From Actinomycetes bacterium (GTDB lineage: Bacteria; Actinomycetota; Actinomycetes; Propionibacteriales; Propionibacteriaceae): a DNA stretch of 11,842 bases. The notes under the pieces were generated by a model. The model was not told the DNA's origin. It did no database searches and saw nothing but the letters and a program-made list of their open reading frames with translations. This document shows, one piece after another, positions 1-6,628 of this stretch. Both the position numbers and the translations under genes were made by a program. Each line of letters begins with the position of its first letter. The stretch's first letter is position 1. The stretch spans positions 1-11,842 of the forward strand of contig JAEYNS010000126.1 in the NCBI GenBank assembly GCA_023412435.1. Direction: 5' to 3'.

Positions 1-1
1 C

Positions 2-2302
2 GCCAGCCCCGGCATGTACGCCCGCGCCTTCCTCGAGGGCAGGCTGGCCGAGCACGACCTGAACGGCTTCCGGCAGGAGAAGAGCCACATCGTCGACGGC
101 CGGGTGCGCGCCCTGCCGTCCTACCCCCACCCGCGGCAGATGCCCGATTTCTGGGAGTTCCCGACGGTGTCGATGGGGCTGGGCCCGATCGCCGCCATCT
201 ACCAGGCGCAGTTCAACAAATACCTGCACAACCGGGGCCTGAAGGACACCGCCGACCAGCGCGTCTGGGCGTTCCTCGGCGACGGCGAGATGGACGAGGT
301 GGAGAGCCGCGGAGCGCTGCAGCTGGCCGCCTACGAGCAGCTCGACAACCTCACCTTCGTGGTGAACTGCAATCTGCAGCGGCTGGACGGCCCGGTGCGC
401 GGCAACGGCAAGATCATGCAGGAGCTGGAGAGCTTCTTCCGCGGCGCCGGCTGGAACGTGATCAAGGTGGTCTGGGGCCGCGGCTGGGACCCGCTGCTCG
501 CCGCCGACCGCGACGGCGCCCAGCTGAACGTGATGAACACCACCACCGACGGCGACTACCAGACCTTCAAGGCCAACGACGGCGGCTACGTCCGCAAGCA
601 CTTCTTCGGCCGCGACCAGCGGACCGCGAAGATGGTCGAGGACTGGTCGGACGAGCGGATCTGGGCGCTCACCCGCGGTGGCCACGACTACCACAAGGTG
701 TATGCGGCCTACGACGCGGCGACCAAGTTCACCGGCGCCCCGACCGTGATCCTCGCCCACACCATCAAGGGGTACTTCCTCGGCTCGCACTTCGCCGGCC
801 GCAACGCCACCCATCAGATGAAGAAGCTGGCGCTGGACGACCTCAAGCAGTTCCGCGACCGGCTCGACATGCCGATCACCGAGGCGGTGCTGGAGGAGAA
901 CCCGTACCAGCCGCCGTACGTCAACCCGGGTGCCACCGACGAGCGCATCCAGTACGTGCTCGACCGTCGCAAGGTGCTGGGCGGCCCGGTGCCGGAGCGC
1001 CGCAACGCCCCCAAGCCGCTGAAGCTGCCCGACGACAAGGCCTACGACATCGCGCGGAAGGGGTCGGGCAACCAGCCGGTCGCCACCACGATGGCCTGGG
1101 TGCGGCTGCTGAAGGACCTGATGCGCGACAAGGAATTCGCCCCGCACGTGGTGCCGATCATCCCCGACGAGGCCCGTACCTTCGGCATGGACTCGTTCTT
1201 CCCGACGATCAAGATCTACTCCCCGCACGGCCAGACCTACACCCCGGTCGACCACGAGCTGATGCTCGCCTACCGCGAGTCGGTGCAGGGCCAGATCCTG
1301 CACACCGGCATCAACGAGGCCGGTTCGGTGGCCGCCTTCCAGGCGGTGGGCAGCTCGTACGCCACGCACGGCGTCCACATGGTGCCGATCTACGTCTTCT
1401 ACTCGATGTTCGGCTTCCAGCGGACCGCCGACGCGATCTGGGCGGCCGCCGACCAGCTGGCCCGCGGCTTCATGATCGGTGCCACCGCCGGGCGCACCAC
1501 GCTGACCGGCGAGGGCACCCAGCACATGGACGGCCACAGCCACATGATTTCGGCGACCAACCCCGCGGTGATCTCCTGGGATCCCGCCTACGCCTACGAG
1601 ATCGGCTACATCATGCAGGACGGCCTGCGGCGGATGTACGGCGACAACCCCGAGGACGTCATCTACTACCTCACCGTCTACAACGAGCCGATGCTGCAGC
1701 CGGCCGAGCCGGAGAACGTCGACGTCGAGGGCATCGTCAAGGGCATGTACCTGCTCAAGGAGGGCTCCTTCGAGGGACTGAACCCTGACGCCCGGCGCGC
1801 CCAGCTGCTCGCGTCCGGCGTGGGTGTCGCCTGGGCTCTGGAGGCTCAGGAGCTGCTCAAGAAGGACTTCGGCGTGGTCGCCGACGTGTGGAGCGTCACC
1901 TCGTGGACGGAGCTGCGCCGCGACGGCCTGGCCGCCGACGAGCAGGCCTTCCTGCATCCCGACGAGCCGGCCCGGGTGCCGTGGGTGACCCAGAAGCTCG
2001 CCGACCGGCCCGGTCCGGTGGTGGCGGTCTCGGACTACATGCGCCAGGTCCAGGACCAGATCATCAACTGGGTGCCCGGCGACTTCGTCTCGCTGGGCGC
2101 GGACGGCTTCGGCTTCTCCGACACCAGGGCGGCTGCCCGGCGGTTCTTCCACATCGACGGACCGTCGATCGCCGTGAGGACCCTGCAGCAGCTGGCCAAG
2201 CGGGGGGAGGTCGACCCCTCCTGGCCTGGCAAGGCGGCCGAGCTGTACCGGCGCGACGACATCAGGGCGGGCAGCGCGGGTGCGGTCGGCGGCGACGCCT
2301 GA
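2..2302 (+). CDS. aceE: Pyruvate dehydrogenase E1 component, homodimeric type (5' truncated)
   Basis: This is the thiamine-diphosphate-dependent E1 of the pyruvate dehydrogenase complex, which decarboxylates pyruvate and passes the acetyl group to the E2 lipoyl domain in the cytoplasm. The frame is open from base 2 ([15 protein letters not shown]), so the ATG at 14 is internal; homologues continue upstream with a similar [15 protein letters not shown] block. Counting from that ATG, the ThDP motif begins GDGEMDE at residue 89 and ends at the Asn residues near 118-120 ([12 protein letters not shown]). The later block with [20 protein letters not shown] and [12 protein letters not shown] matches the middle and transketolase-like domains of AceE. 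About 766 residues are visible against roughly 890-930 for the family, so some 120-160 N-terminal residues lie outside the window. The C-terminus is intact. The identification is secure; the truncation is a window effect, not a pseudogene. Confidence 0.97.
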   Translation, partial: ASPGMYARAFLEGRLAEHDLNGFRQEKSHIVDGRVRALPSYPHPRQMPDFWEFPTVSMGLGPIAAIYQAQFNKYLHNRGLKDTADQRVWAFLGDGEMDEVESRGALQLAAYEQLDNLTFVVNCNLQRLDGPVRGNGKIMQELESFFRGAGWNVIKVVWGRGWDPLLAADRDGAQLNVMNTTTDGDYQTFKANDGGYVRKHFFGRDQRTAKMVEDWSDERIWALTRGGHDYHKVYAAYDAATKFTGAPTVILAHTIKGYFLGSHFAGRNATHQMKKLALDDLKQFRDRLDMPITEAVLEENPYQPPYVNPGATDERIQYVLDRRKVLGGPVPERRNAPKPLKLPDDKAYDIARKGSGNQPVATTMAWVRLLKDLMRDKEFAPHVVPIIPDEARTFGMDSFFPTIKIYSPHGQTYTPVDHELMLAYRESVQGQILHTGINEAGSVAAFQAVGSSYATHGVHMVPIYVFYSMFGFQRTADAIWAAADQLARGFMIGATAGRTTLTGEGTQHMDGHSHMISATNPAVISWDPAYAYEIGYIMQDGLRRMYGDNPEDVIYYLTVYNEPMLQPAEPENVDVEGIVKGMYLLKEGSFEGLNPDARRAQLLASGVGVAWALEAQELLKKDFGVVADVWSVTSWTELRRDGLAADEQAFLHPDEPARVPWVTQKLADRPGPVVAVSDYMRQVQDQIINWVPGDFVSLGADGFGFSDTRAAARRFFHIDGPSIAVRTLQQLAKRGEVDPSWPGKAAELYRRDDIRAGSAGAVGGDA

Positions 2303-2307
2303 GTTCC

Positions 2308-2337
2308 TTGGTTGTGACCGCCCCGACTGGCTAGGCT
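2308..2337 (+). promoter_or_regulatory. Candidate promoter for the DUF3052-phosphatase unit
   Basis: In the 72-base gap after aceE, TTGGTT (2308-2313) and TAGGCT (2332-2337) are separated by 18 bases, fitting a sigma-A-type -35/-10 pair with an actinobacterial TANNNT -10. Transcription would begin near 2344, about 17 bases before the AGGGAGG ribosome binding site (2361-2367). This is pattern matching only; read-through from aceE is also possible. Confidence 0.45.
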
Positions 2338-2374
2338 TCGGGTTGAGATCGGCCAGCAAAAGGGAGGGTCAGGC

Positions 2375-2791
2375 GTGAGCACCGCGCCCGGTTCAGTCAA
2401 CCGAGCCGTCGCCATGGGCCTTGCAGAGGGCGTGGCGGTGCAGGAACTCGGCTGGGACTCCGACGTCGACGAGGAACTCCGCGACGATGTCATGGAGCTC
2501 ACCGGTGAGGAGTTCGTCTACGAAGCCGTCGAAGCGGTGGACGTCGTCCTGCTGTGGTGGCGGGCCGAGGACGGTGACCTCGCCGACGGGCTGGTCGACG
2601 CGCTCACGGATCTCGCCGGCAGCGGTGTGATCTGGCTGCTCACCCCCAAGGTGGGCCAGCCGGGTTACGTCGATCCCACCGACCTGGCCGAGGCGGCGCT
2701 GACAGCCGGGTTGTCGCTGGCCAATGCGGCCACTGTCTCGTCCCAGTGGCAGGCCCACAAGCTGGTCCGCCCCAAGGGCATCCGGCGATGA
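2375..2791 (+). CDS. DUF3052 family protein
   Basis: A 138-residue soluble acidic protein of the actinobacterial DUF3052 family, whose biochemical role I do not know. Recognisable blocks are GWDSDVDEELRDDVMELTGEEFVYE (residues 27-51), DVVLLWWR followed by an acidic DGDLADGLVDAL stretch, and the C-terminal IWLLTPKVGQPGYVDPTDLAEAA. No signal peptide or membrane segment is visible. The GTG start at 2375 is chosen because AGGGAGG (2361-2367) lies 7 bases upstream. The neighbouring aceE recalls other actinobacteria, where a member of this family lies close to aceE (from memory, Rv2239c near Rv2241 in M. tuberculosis). Its stop overlaps the start of the next gene (ATGA), so the two are probably translationally coupled. 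The family call is firm; a role linked to pyruvate metabolism would be inference from position only. Confidence 0.9.
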   Translation: MSTAPGSVNRAVAMGLAEGVAVQELGWDSDVDEELRDDVMELTGEEFVYEAVEAVDVVLLWWRAEDGDLADGLVDALTDLAGSGVIWLLTPKVGQPGYVDPTDLAEAALTAGLSLANAATVSSQWQAHKLVRPKGIRR

Positions 2792-3774
2792 CACGTCCCG
2801 GCCGCGCCGTCGCCCTGCTGCTGCGGGCGAGCGTCGCGGCCGGGGTACTCGCCGGGTGCGCGGGAGTCGCCGGCCCGGTCAGCGCGCCGACCGAGTTGCC
2901 GCCGATGGTGACGCCCACGCCGATGGCCAGTGCGTCCCCGACGGCGGTCGAGGCCTCGGCCGCACCCACGCCGACGGCGCAGCCTGAAACCACGGCTGCT
3001 CCCACCCCCTCGGCGGTCGAGGCGCCGCGGATCACAGGGGTGCTCAACTTCCGGGACACGGCTGGCTGGAAGACCTCGCTGACGCTGTCCGGCGGCGCCA
3101 CCATGGCGCGCGGGGTGGTCTACCGCTCCGGTCGGCTGAAGGACCTGACCAAGGCCGACCGCCTGGCACTGGTCAAGGCGGGGATCACCGACATCATCGA
3201 CCTGCGGACCACCCAGGTCGTCCGGCGCAGCCCCGACCCGGCGATCAAGGGGGCGAAGTACCGCCACATCAACCTGCTCGGCGTGTACTCCACCGGCACT
3301 CCGCGCTACAGCACCGCCGCCAAGGCGATCGCCGCCCGGAAGCTGATGAACCGCAGGTTCGTCAGCGACGCGGGCCAGCGCAAGCGCACCGCGAGCGTGC
3401 TGAAGGTGATCGCCAACGCGAAGGGCCCGGTCATCATCCACTGCTCGGAGGGCAAGGACCGCACCGGCTGGATCGCGGCCGTCCTGCAACTGGCCGCGGG
3501 GGCCTCGCGCGACGACGTGATGGGAGAGTACCTGCTGTCCAACCAGTTGCGTGAGGACGCGGTCGAGGCGCGCTACGCCAAGGTCCGCAGGGCCAGCGGC
3601 AAGAGGGCCGCCGATATAGACCGGTTGATCTACATCGTCGACGACGCCTACCTGAACGCCGGGCTGACGGAACTGGACCGCCGCTACGGCGACCTCGACA
3701 CCTACCTCACCAAGGGGCTCGGGCTGTCCGCCACCACCGTGGCCACCCTGCGCGACAAGCTGCGGGACGAGTGA
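2788..3774 (+). CDS. Secreted lipoprotein with tyrosine/dual-specificity phosphatase domain
   Basis: A 328-residue exported phosphatase. The ATG at 2788 overlaps the DUF3052 stop (ATGA) and gives a proper lipoprotein signal: basic start, hydrophobic stretch, lipobox L21-A-G-C24. An earlier in-frame ATG at 2746 would bury the signal and is rejected. Residues 25-80 form a low-complexity Pro/Thr/Ala/Ser linker. The phosphatase domain (about 80-328) opens with LNFRDTAGW, continues with IDLRTTQVVRRSPDP, and carries the P-loop H218-CSEGKDRTG with Cys219 as nucleophile and Arg225 as phosphate-binding residue (CX5R). This pattern fits the Y_phosphatase3 family, which includes M. tuberculosis PtpB. 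That family acts on phosphotyrosine, phosphoserine/threonine or phosphoinositides; the substrate here is unknown. If exported and lipidated, it would act outside the cytoplasmic membrane. All signature catalytic residues are present. Confidence 0.92.
   Translation: MTRPGRAVALLLRASVAAGVLAGCAGVAGPVSAPTELPPMVTPTPMASASPTAVEASAAPTPTAQPETTAAPTPSAVEAPRITGVLNFRDTAGWKTSLTLSGGATMARGVVYRSGRLKDLTKADRLALVKAGITDIIDLRTTQVVRRSPDPAIKGAKYRHINLLGVYSTGTPRYSTAAKAIAARKLMNRRFVSDAGQRKRTASVLKVIANAKGPVIIHCSEGKDRTGWIAAVLQLAAGASRDDVMGEYLLSNQLREDAVEARYAKVRRASGKRAADIDRLIYIVDDAYLNAGLTELDRRYGDLDTYLTKGLGLSATTVATLRDKLRDE
2942..3023 (+). repeat. In-frame 13-bp direct repeat in the lipoprotein linker
   Basis: CGGCGGTCGAGGC occurs at 2942-2954 and again at 3011-3023, exactly 69 bases (23 codons) apart. 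It encodes the repeated AVEA within PTAVEA and PSAVEA of the Pro/Thr-rich linker. The linker probably grew by slippage or short duplication; such segments usually vary in length between strains. Confidence 0.7.
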
Positions 3775-3776
3775 CC

Positions 3777-3802
3777 CGCCGGCCCCCGCCGTGGGGCCGG
3801 TG
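3777..3802 (+). terminator. GC-rich hairpin after the phosphatase gene
   Basis: CCGGCCCC (3779-3786) pairs perfectly with GGGGCCGG (3793-3800) around a 6-base loop. A G-U and a C-G pair extend the stem to 10 bp. It starts 3 bases after the phosphatase stop. There is no U-tract, as is usual for actinobacterial terminator-like hairpins. A second perfect stem, CACGCC-TCCG-GGCGTG, follows at 3820-3835. Confidence 0.6.
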
Positions 3803-3857
3803 CCCGGTGTCGGCGGGCGCACGCCTCCGGGCGTGGGACGCGGTGAGATGGCGATGC

Positions 3858-3885
3858 GTGACTTTCGCCGCCCGGCTGCCACAAT
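3858..3885 (+). promoter_or_regulatory. Candidate tRNA-Val promoter
   Basis: GTGACT (3858-3863) and CACAAT (3880-3885) are spaced by 16 bases and lie 26 bases upstream of the mature tRNA 5' end. The predicted start near 3892 leaves a short leader for RNase P to remove. This 136-base gap (3775-3910) holds only the hairpins just described and this promoter; I see no gene in it. Confidence 0.5.
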
Positions 3886-3910
3886 GGTCGCCGCGGCCGA
3901 CCGGCCGCCA

Positions 3911-3984
3911 GGGCGCATAGCTCAGTTGGCTAGAGCAATTCCCTTACAAGGAATAGGCCGGGGGTTCGAGTCCCTCTGCGCCCA
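3911..3984 (+). tRNA. tRNA-Val (anticodon UAC)
   Basis: A full cloverleaf folds by hand. The acceptor stem GGGCGCA (3911-3917) pairs with TGCGCCC (3977-3983), followed by discriminator A3984. The D stem is GCTC/GAGC (3920-3923, 3933-3936). The anticodon stem is ATTCC/GGAAT (3938-3942, 3950-3954). The loop CTTACAA places TAC at 3945-3947, which reads GUA valine codons. The variable loop is 5 bases. The T arm is GGGGG/CCCTC around TTCGAGT (3965-3971), with one G-U pair. The genomic bases after the discriminator are CCC, so CCA is not encoded and must be added by the nucleotidyltransferase. Confidence 0.96.
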
Positions 3985-4020
3985 CCCGGCCGCAGGTCGA
4001 TGGCGCGGGTCGTGTCCGCG

Positions 4021-4029
4021 TGTCAGACT
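4021..4029 (+). promoter_or_regulatory. Extended -10 element, probable leaderless start
   Basis: TGT followed by CAGACT (4024-4029) forms a TGN-extended -10 that ends 6 bases before the ATG at 4036. No Shine-Dalgarno sequence precedes that ATG, so transcription probably starts at or within a base or two of the start codon. No good -35 is visible. Confidence 0.4.
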
Positions 4030-4035
4030 CCCCGC

Positions 4036-4608
4036 ATGTCGAAGGTCCATCCAGCCATCACCGAACGGCTCGCCTCCTTCATGCTCGGGCAGCCGGTGTT
4101 CTTCGTCGCCACGGCGCCGCTGGCAGGTGACGGACATCTCAACGTGTCGCCGAAGGGCATGGCCGGGACGTTCGCCGTCCTCGGGCCGCACCGGGTCGCC
4201 TATCTCGACTACACCGGCTCGGGCGCCGAGACCGTCGCCCACCTGCGGGAGAACGGCCGGATCGTGATCATGTTCTGCGCCTTCGAGGGGCCGCCCACTA
4301 TCGTGCGGCTCCACGGCGGGGGCCGCTATGTGGAGGCAGGCACCGAGGAGTTCGACGCCTTGCGTCCCCGGTTCGCCAAGGACCACGAACCCGGGCAGCG
4401 GGGCGTCGTCGTCGTCGACGTCACCAGGGTGTCGGACTCCTGCGGGTACGCGGTGCCGCGGATGGACTTCGTCGAGGACCGCGACCTGCTCGATCGGTGG
4501 GCCGGGCGGAAGACGCCGGAGCAGATCGACGCCTACTGGAGCGACCGCAACGCCGCGAGCATCGACGGGCTCCCCGCGCTGGCCCCGCACCGTCCGGACG
4601 GCGCATAG
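4036..4608 (+). CDS. Pyridoxamine 5'-phosphate oxidase-like flavin-binding protein
   Basis: A 190-residue cytoplasmic protein with the split-barrel fold of the PNPOx-like family, whose members bind FMN, F420 or haem. Visible family blocks are PVFFVATAPLAGDGHLNVSPKG (20-41), the flavin-phosphate-type segment YLDYTGSGAETVAHLRENGR (57-75) and VIMFCAFEGPP with IVRLHGGGRYVE (77-100). The C-terminal third includes SCGYAVPRMDF, also typical of this subgroup. The ATG at 4036 is preferred over the in-frame ATG at 4000 because alignment starts there and a TGTCAGACT -10 lies just upstream. The substrate cannot be told from sequence, and it is not a true PdxH by its motifs. The next gene is another small redox-type protein, but a separate -10 at 4606 suggests independent expression. 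Confidence 0.85.
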   Translation: MSKVHPAITERLASFMLGQPVFFVATAPLAGDGHLNVSPKGMAGTFAVLGPHRVAYLDYTGSGAETVAHLRENGRIVIMFCAFEGPPTIVRLHGGGRYVEAGTEEFDALRPRFAKDHEPGQRGVVVVDVTRVSDSCGYAVPRMDFVEDRDLLDRWAGRKTPEQIDAYWSDRNAASIDGLPALAPHRPDGA

Positions 4609-4611
4609 TCT
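4606..4611 (+). promoter_or_regulatory. Possible -10 box overlapping the flavin protein stop
   Basis: TAGTCT (4606-4611) fits TANNNT and overlaps the TAG stop of the preceding gene. It would give a leader of about 40 bases before the next ATG at 4661. No convincing -35 is present, so co-transcription with the upstream gene is equally possible. Confidence 0.3.
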
Positions 4612-4660
4612 GGCAAGGCGTTGAGGGGTTGCAGGGTGTCACCCGACGGAGGAGAAGGTC

Positions 4661-5305
4661 ATGGCTCGCATCACAGTTCTGGGCGGAACCGGGTACGCCG
4701 GGTCGGCCGTGGCGGCCGAAGCGGTCCGACGCGGCCACCAGGTGACGGCGGTGAGCCGCACCGCACCCGCCGCGCCGGTGCCCGGCGTGACCTACCTGAC
4801 CGCCTCCGTGCTCGAGGAGGGCATCCTCGAGCAGGCGGTCTCCGGGGCTGAGGTCGTGTTCGAGGCGCTCTCGCCCCGCGGAGACATGGCCGGCAAGCTC
4901 GAACCGGTGATCACCCGGCTGATCGAGCTCGCCGGGGAGCGCGGCTTCCGGCTCGGCGTGCTTGGCGGTGCGTCCTCGCTGCTGGTCGCAGACGGCGGAC
5001 CCCGGCTGTTCGACGTCTCGCAGCTGCCCCCCGAGGTGCGGCCCGAGGTCGAGTACGGCATGGCCAAGCTCGACGAGTTCAAGGCCACCGACGAGAACGT
5101 GGACTGGTTCTACATCAGTCCCGCCGCCGAGTTCTCCGCCTGGAATCCCGGCACGGTGACCGGTAGCTACCGCACCGCCGACGACGTCCTGCTGCGGGGT
5201 CCGGACGGCAGGTCCGAGATCTCTGCCGCCGACCTGGCGATCGCCGTGCTGGACGAGATCGAGCAGCCGGCCCACCGCCGCCGGCGGTTCCACGTCGCCC
5301 ACTGA
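4661..5305 (+). CDS. NAD(P)-binding Rossmann-fold oxidoreductase (NmrA/atypical SDR type)
   Basis: A 214-residue protein of the NAD(P)H-binding, NmrA-like/atypical SDR group (similar to the YwnB/COG2910 type). The N-terminal dinucleotide motif is ITVLGGTGYAG, with glycines 8, 11 and 14 forming GXXGXXG. The basic residues in HQVTAVSRT suggest NADP rather than NAD, by inference. LGVLGGASSLLVADGG (98-113) and DWFYISPAAEFSAWNPGTVTGSYR (148-171) are family-typical blocks, and Y132-GMA-K136 has the YXXXK spacing of classical SDRs. The ATG at 4661 is fixed by a strong GGAGGAG (4648-4654) 6 bases upstream. The substrate is unknown; members often act as redox sensors or quinone/sugar-type reductases. 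No membrane segments are visible. Confidence 0.88.
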   Translation: MARITVLGGTGYAGSAVAAEAVRRGHQVTAVSRTAPAAPVPGVTYLTASVLEEGILEQAVSGAEVVFEALSPRGDMAGKLEPVITRLIELAGERGFRLGVLGGASSLLVADGGPRLFDVSQLPPEVRPEVEYGMAKLDEFKATDENVDWFYISPAAEFSAWNPGTVTGSYRTADDVLLRGPDGRSEISAADLAIAVLDEIEQPAHRRRRFHVAH

Positions 5306-5332
5306 GGCGAGACCACACGGTGACCGCCGGCG
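5279..5332 (+). terminator. Possible hairpin spanning the oxidoreductase stop codon
   Basis: CGCCGGCGGT (5279-5288) is an exact inverted match to ACCGCCGGCG (5323-5332), giving a 10-bp stem with a 34-base loop that contains the stop codon. The large loop and the absence of a U-tract make a terminator role uncertain. Confidence 0.3.
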
Positions 5333-5358
5333 CAGTGAGCCGGGTCGGCCGCCCACGG

Positions 5359-5364
5359 TAGACT
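5359..5364 (+). promoter_or_regulatory. -10 box for a probably leaderless prfB transcript
   Basis: TAGACT (5359-5364) lies 8 bases before the GTG start at 5373, with no Shine-Dalgarno sequence between. This spacing is typical of leaderless actinobacterial mRNAs, where transcription starts at the start codon. The -35 region (TGAGCC at 5336-5341, spacer 17) is weak. Confidence 0.5.
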
Positions 5365-5372
5365 GACCCCTC

Positions 5373-6482
5373 GTGACCGCCGCTGACCTGCTGGCCGACC
5401 TGGCCGAACTCGAACGCACCCTGACCTCGATCGAGGCGGTGCTCGATCCGGACGCCAAGCGGGCTCAGATCGCCGAACTCTCCGAGCAGGTATCCGCCCC
5501 CGACCTGTGGGACGACCAGGAGAACGCCCAGCGAATCACGTCCAACCTGTCGCGGCTGCAGTCCGAGGTCGACCGGCTCACCAGGCTGCGCGGCCGGATC
5601 GACGACCTCGGCGTGCTGGTGGAACTCGCCGAGGAGGAGAACGACGCCGACACCCTCGCCGAGGCGCAGAAGGACCTGCGCTCACTCCGCGACGACATCG
5701 GCGCCCTGGAGACCCGCACCCTGCTGGCGGGCGAGTACGACCAGCGGGAGGCGCTGGTCACGATCCGCTCCGAGGCCGGGGGAGTCGACGCCGCCGACTT
5801 CGCCGCCATGCTGCTGCGGATGTACCTGCGCTGGGCTGAGCGGCACGGCTACGCCACCGAGGTGTACGAGACGTCCGAGGCCGAGGAAGCCGGCATCAAG
5901 TCGGCCACCTTCACGGTCAAGGAACCGTTCGCGTACGGGATGCTCTCGGTCGAACAGGGGACGCACCGGCTGGTCCGGATCTCCCCGTTCGACAACCAGG
6001 GGCGCCGGCAGACCTCCTTCGCGGGCGTGGACGTCTTCCCGGTCACCGAGGACATCGACCACATCGACATCCCCGAGGCCGACATCAGGGTGGACGTCTT
6101 CCGGTCCTCCGGCCCGGGCGGCCAGAGCGTCAACACCACCGACTCTGCGGTGCGGCTGACCCACCTGCCGACCGGCATCGTGGTGTCGATGCAGAACGAG
6201 AAGTCGCAGTTGCAGAACAAGGTCGCCGCCATGAAGGTGCTGCAGTCCCGCCTGCTCGAGCGGCTGCGGGCCGAGAAGGAGGCCGAGATGCGCGGCCTCA
6301 AGGGGGACGCCGGCAACTCGTGGGGCGCCCAGATGCGGTCCTACGTCCTGCACCCCTACCAGATGGTCAAGGACCTGCGTACCGAGCACGAGGTCGGCAA
6401 CCCCGACGCCGTGTTCGACGGCGACATCGACGGCTTCATCGACGCCGGGATCCGGTGGCGCATGCAGCAGGGCGCACGCTGA
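5373..6482 (+). CDS. prfB: Peptide chain release factor 2 (RF2)
   Basis: A 369-residue class I release factor that recognises UGA and UAA and triggers peptidyl-tRNA hydrolysis on the ribosome. The stop-codon-reading tripeptide is SPF (204-206), which identifies RF2 rather than RF1 (PXT). The catalytic GGQ loop is [10 protein letters not shown] (GGQ at 249-251). The helical N-terminal domain covers about residues 1-110. The N-terminus aligns as LDPDAKR where E. coli has the UGA frameshift site (LDYDAKK), but here the codons are CTC GAT. The frame is continuous, so autoregulatory +1 frameshifting is absent. The GTG start at 5373 follows a TAGACT -10 and has no ribosome binding site, suggesting leaderless translation. 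It heads the prfB-ftsE-ftsX cluster common in actinobacteria. Confidence 0.97.
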   Translation: MTAADLLADLAELERTLTSIEAVLDPDAKRAQIAELSEQVSAPDLWDDQENAQRITSNLSRLQSEVDRLTRLRGRIDDLGVLVELAEEENDADTLAEAQKDLRSLRDDIGALETRTLLAGEYDQREALVTIRSEAGGVDAADFAAMLLRMYLRWAERHGYATEVYETSEAEEAGIKSATFTVKEPFAYGMLSVEQGTHRLVRISPFDNQGRRQTSFAGVDVFPVTEDIDHIDIPEADIRVDVFRSSGPGGQSVNTTDSAVRLTHLPTGIVVSMQNEKSQLQNKVAAMKVLQSRLLERLRAEKEAEMRGLKGDAGNSWGAQMRSYVLHPYQMVKDLRTEHEVGNPDAVFDGDIDGFIDAGIRWRMQQGAR

Positions 6483-6491
6483 CCGGCGTCC

Positions 6492-6522
6492 CGGGCCGTG
6501 GGGCCGAACCGGACCCGGCCCG
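6492..6522 (+). terminator. Possible hairpin after prfB
   Basis: CGGGCCG (6492-6498) is an exact inverted match to CGGCCCG (6516-6522) with a 17-base GC-rich loop, 10 bases after the prfB stop. There is no U-tract. In DNA of this composition a 7-bp stem is weak evidence, so it may only attenuate read-through into ftsE. Confidence 0.35.
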
Positions 6523-6554
6523 CGTGGCGGCTGGCCCGTCCCGGGGCCTCCGCA

Positions 6555-6560
6555 TACACT
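6555..6560 (+). promoter_or_regulatory. Candidate -10 box for ftsE
   Basis: TACACT (6555-6560) fits TANNNT and is the best -10 candidate in the 146-base prfB-ftsE gap. Transcription from about 6567 would give a leader of about 62 bases that contains the 6575-6591 inverted repeat. The -35 position has no clear match. Confidence 0.35.
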
Positions 6561-6573
6561 CCAAGGCAGGTCG

Positions 6574-6591
6574 GCCTGAGAGTTCCTCAGG
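6574..6591 (+). repeat. Inverted repeat in the ftsE leader, complementary to a site inside ftsE
   Basis: CCTGAG (6575-6580) and CTCAGG (6586-6591) form a perfect 6-bp stem with loop AGTTC. The whole 18-base stretch GCCTGAGAGTTCCTCAGG is the exact reverse complement of 7034-7051 within ftsE. It could be a local hairpin, one half of a long-range RNA duplex, or a palindromic protein site present twice. Confidence 0.75.
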
Positions 6592-6628
6592 AAACTTCCC
6601 CATCGTCCAGCCCGGCCAGCCCTGAACC

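Noticed and set aside
2..2302. aceE as a pseudogene because of its short length
   Set aside because: The frame is open to the first bases with conserved sequence before the first ATG, so the shortness comes from the window edge.
2665..3918. Long minus-strand reading frame (417 codons) opposite the phosphatase gene
   Set aside because: The translation is Arg/Gly/Asp-rich low-complexity sequence typical of GC-rich shadow frames, has no recognisable domain, and overlaps a gene with an intact active site. No promoter or ribosome binding site was seen.
3911..3984. tRNA-Val as an integration (att) site for a mobile element
   Set aside because: No integrase, no repeated tRNA 3' segment and no composition shift follow it; the downstream genes look like ordinary chromosomal genes.
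5320..5382. Direct repeat GTGACCGCCG at 5320 and 5373 around the prfB start
   Set aside because: It is ten bases long, and the first copy opens a frame that stops after 13 codons (TAG at 5359). It is probably coincidence, though it briefly suggested an upstream start.
4421..5458. Minus-strand 345-codon frame across the oxidoreductase gene
   Set aside because: It crosses three real + strand genes and two intergenic regions and has no family resemblance; it is a compositional shadow.
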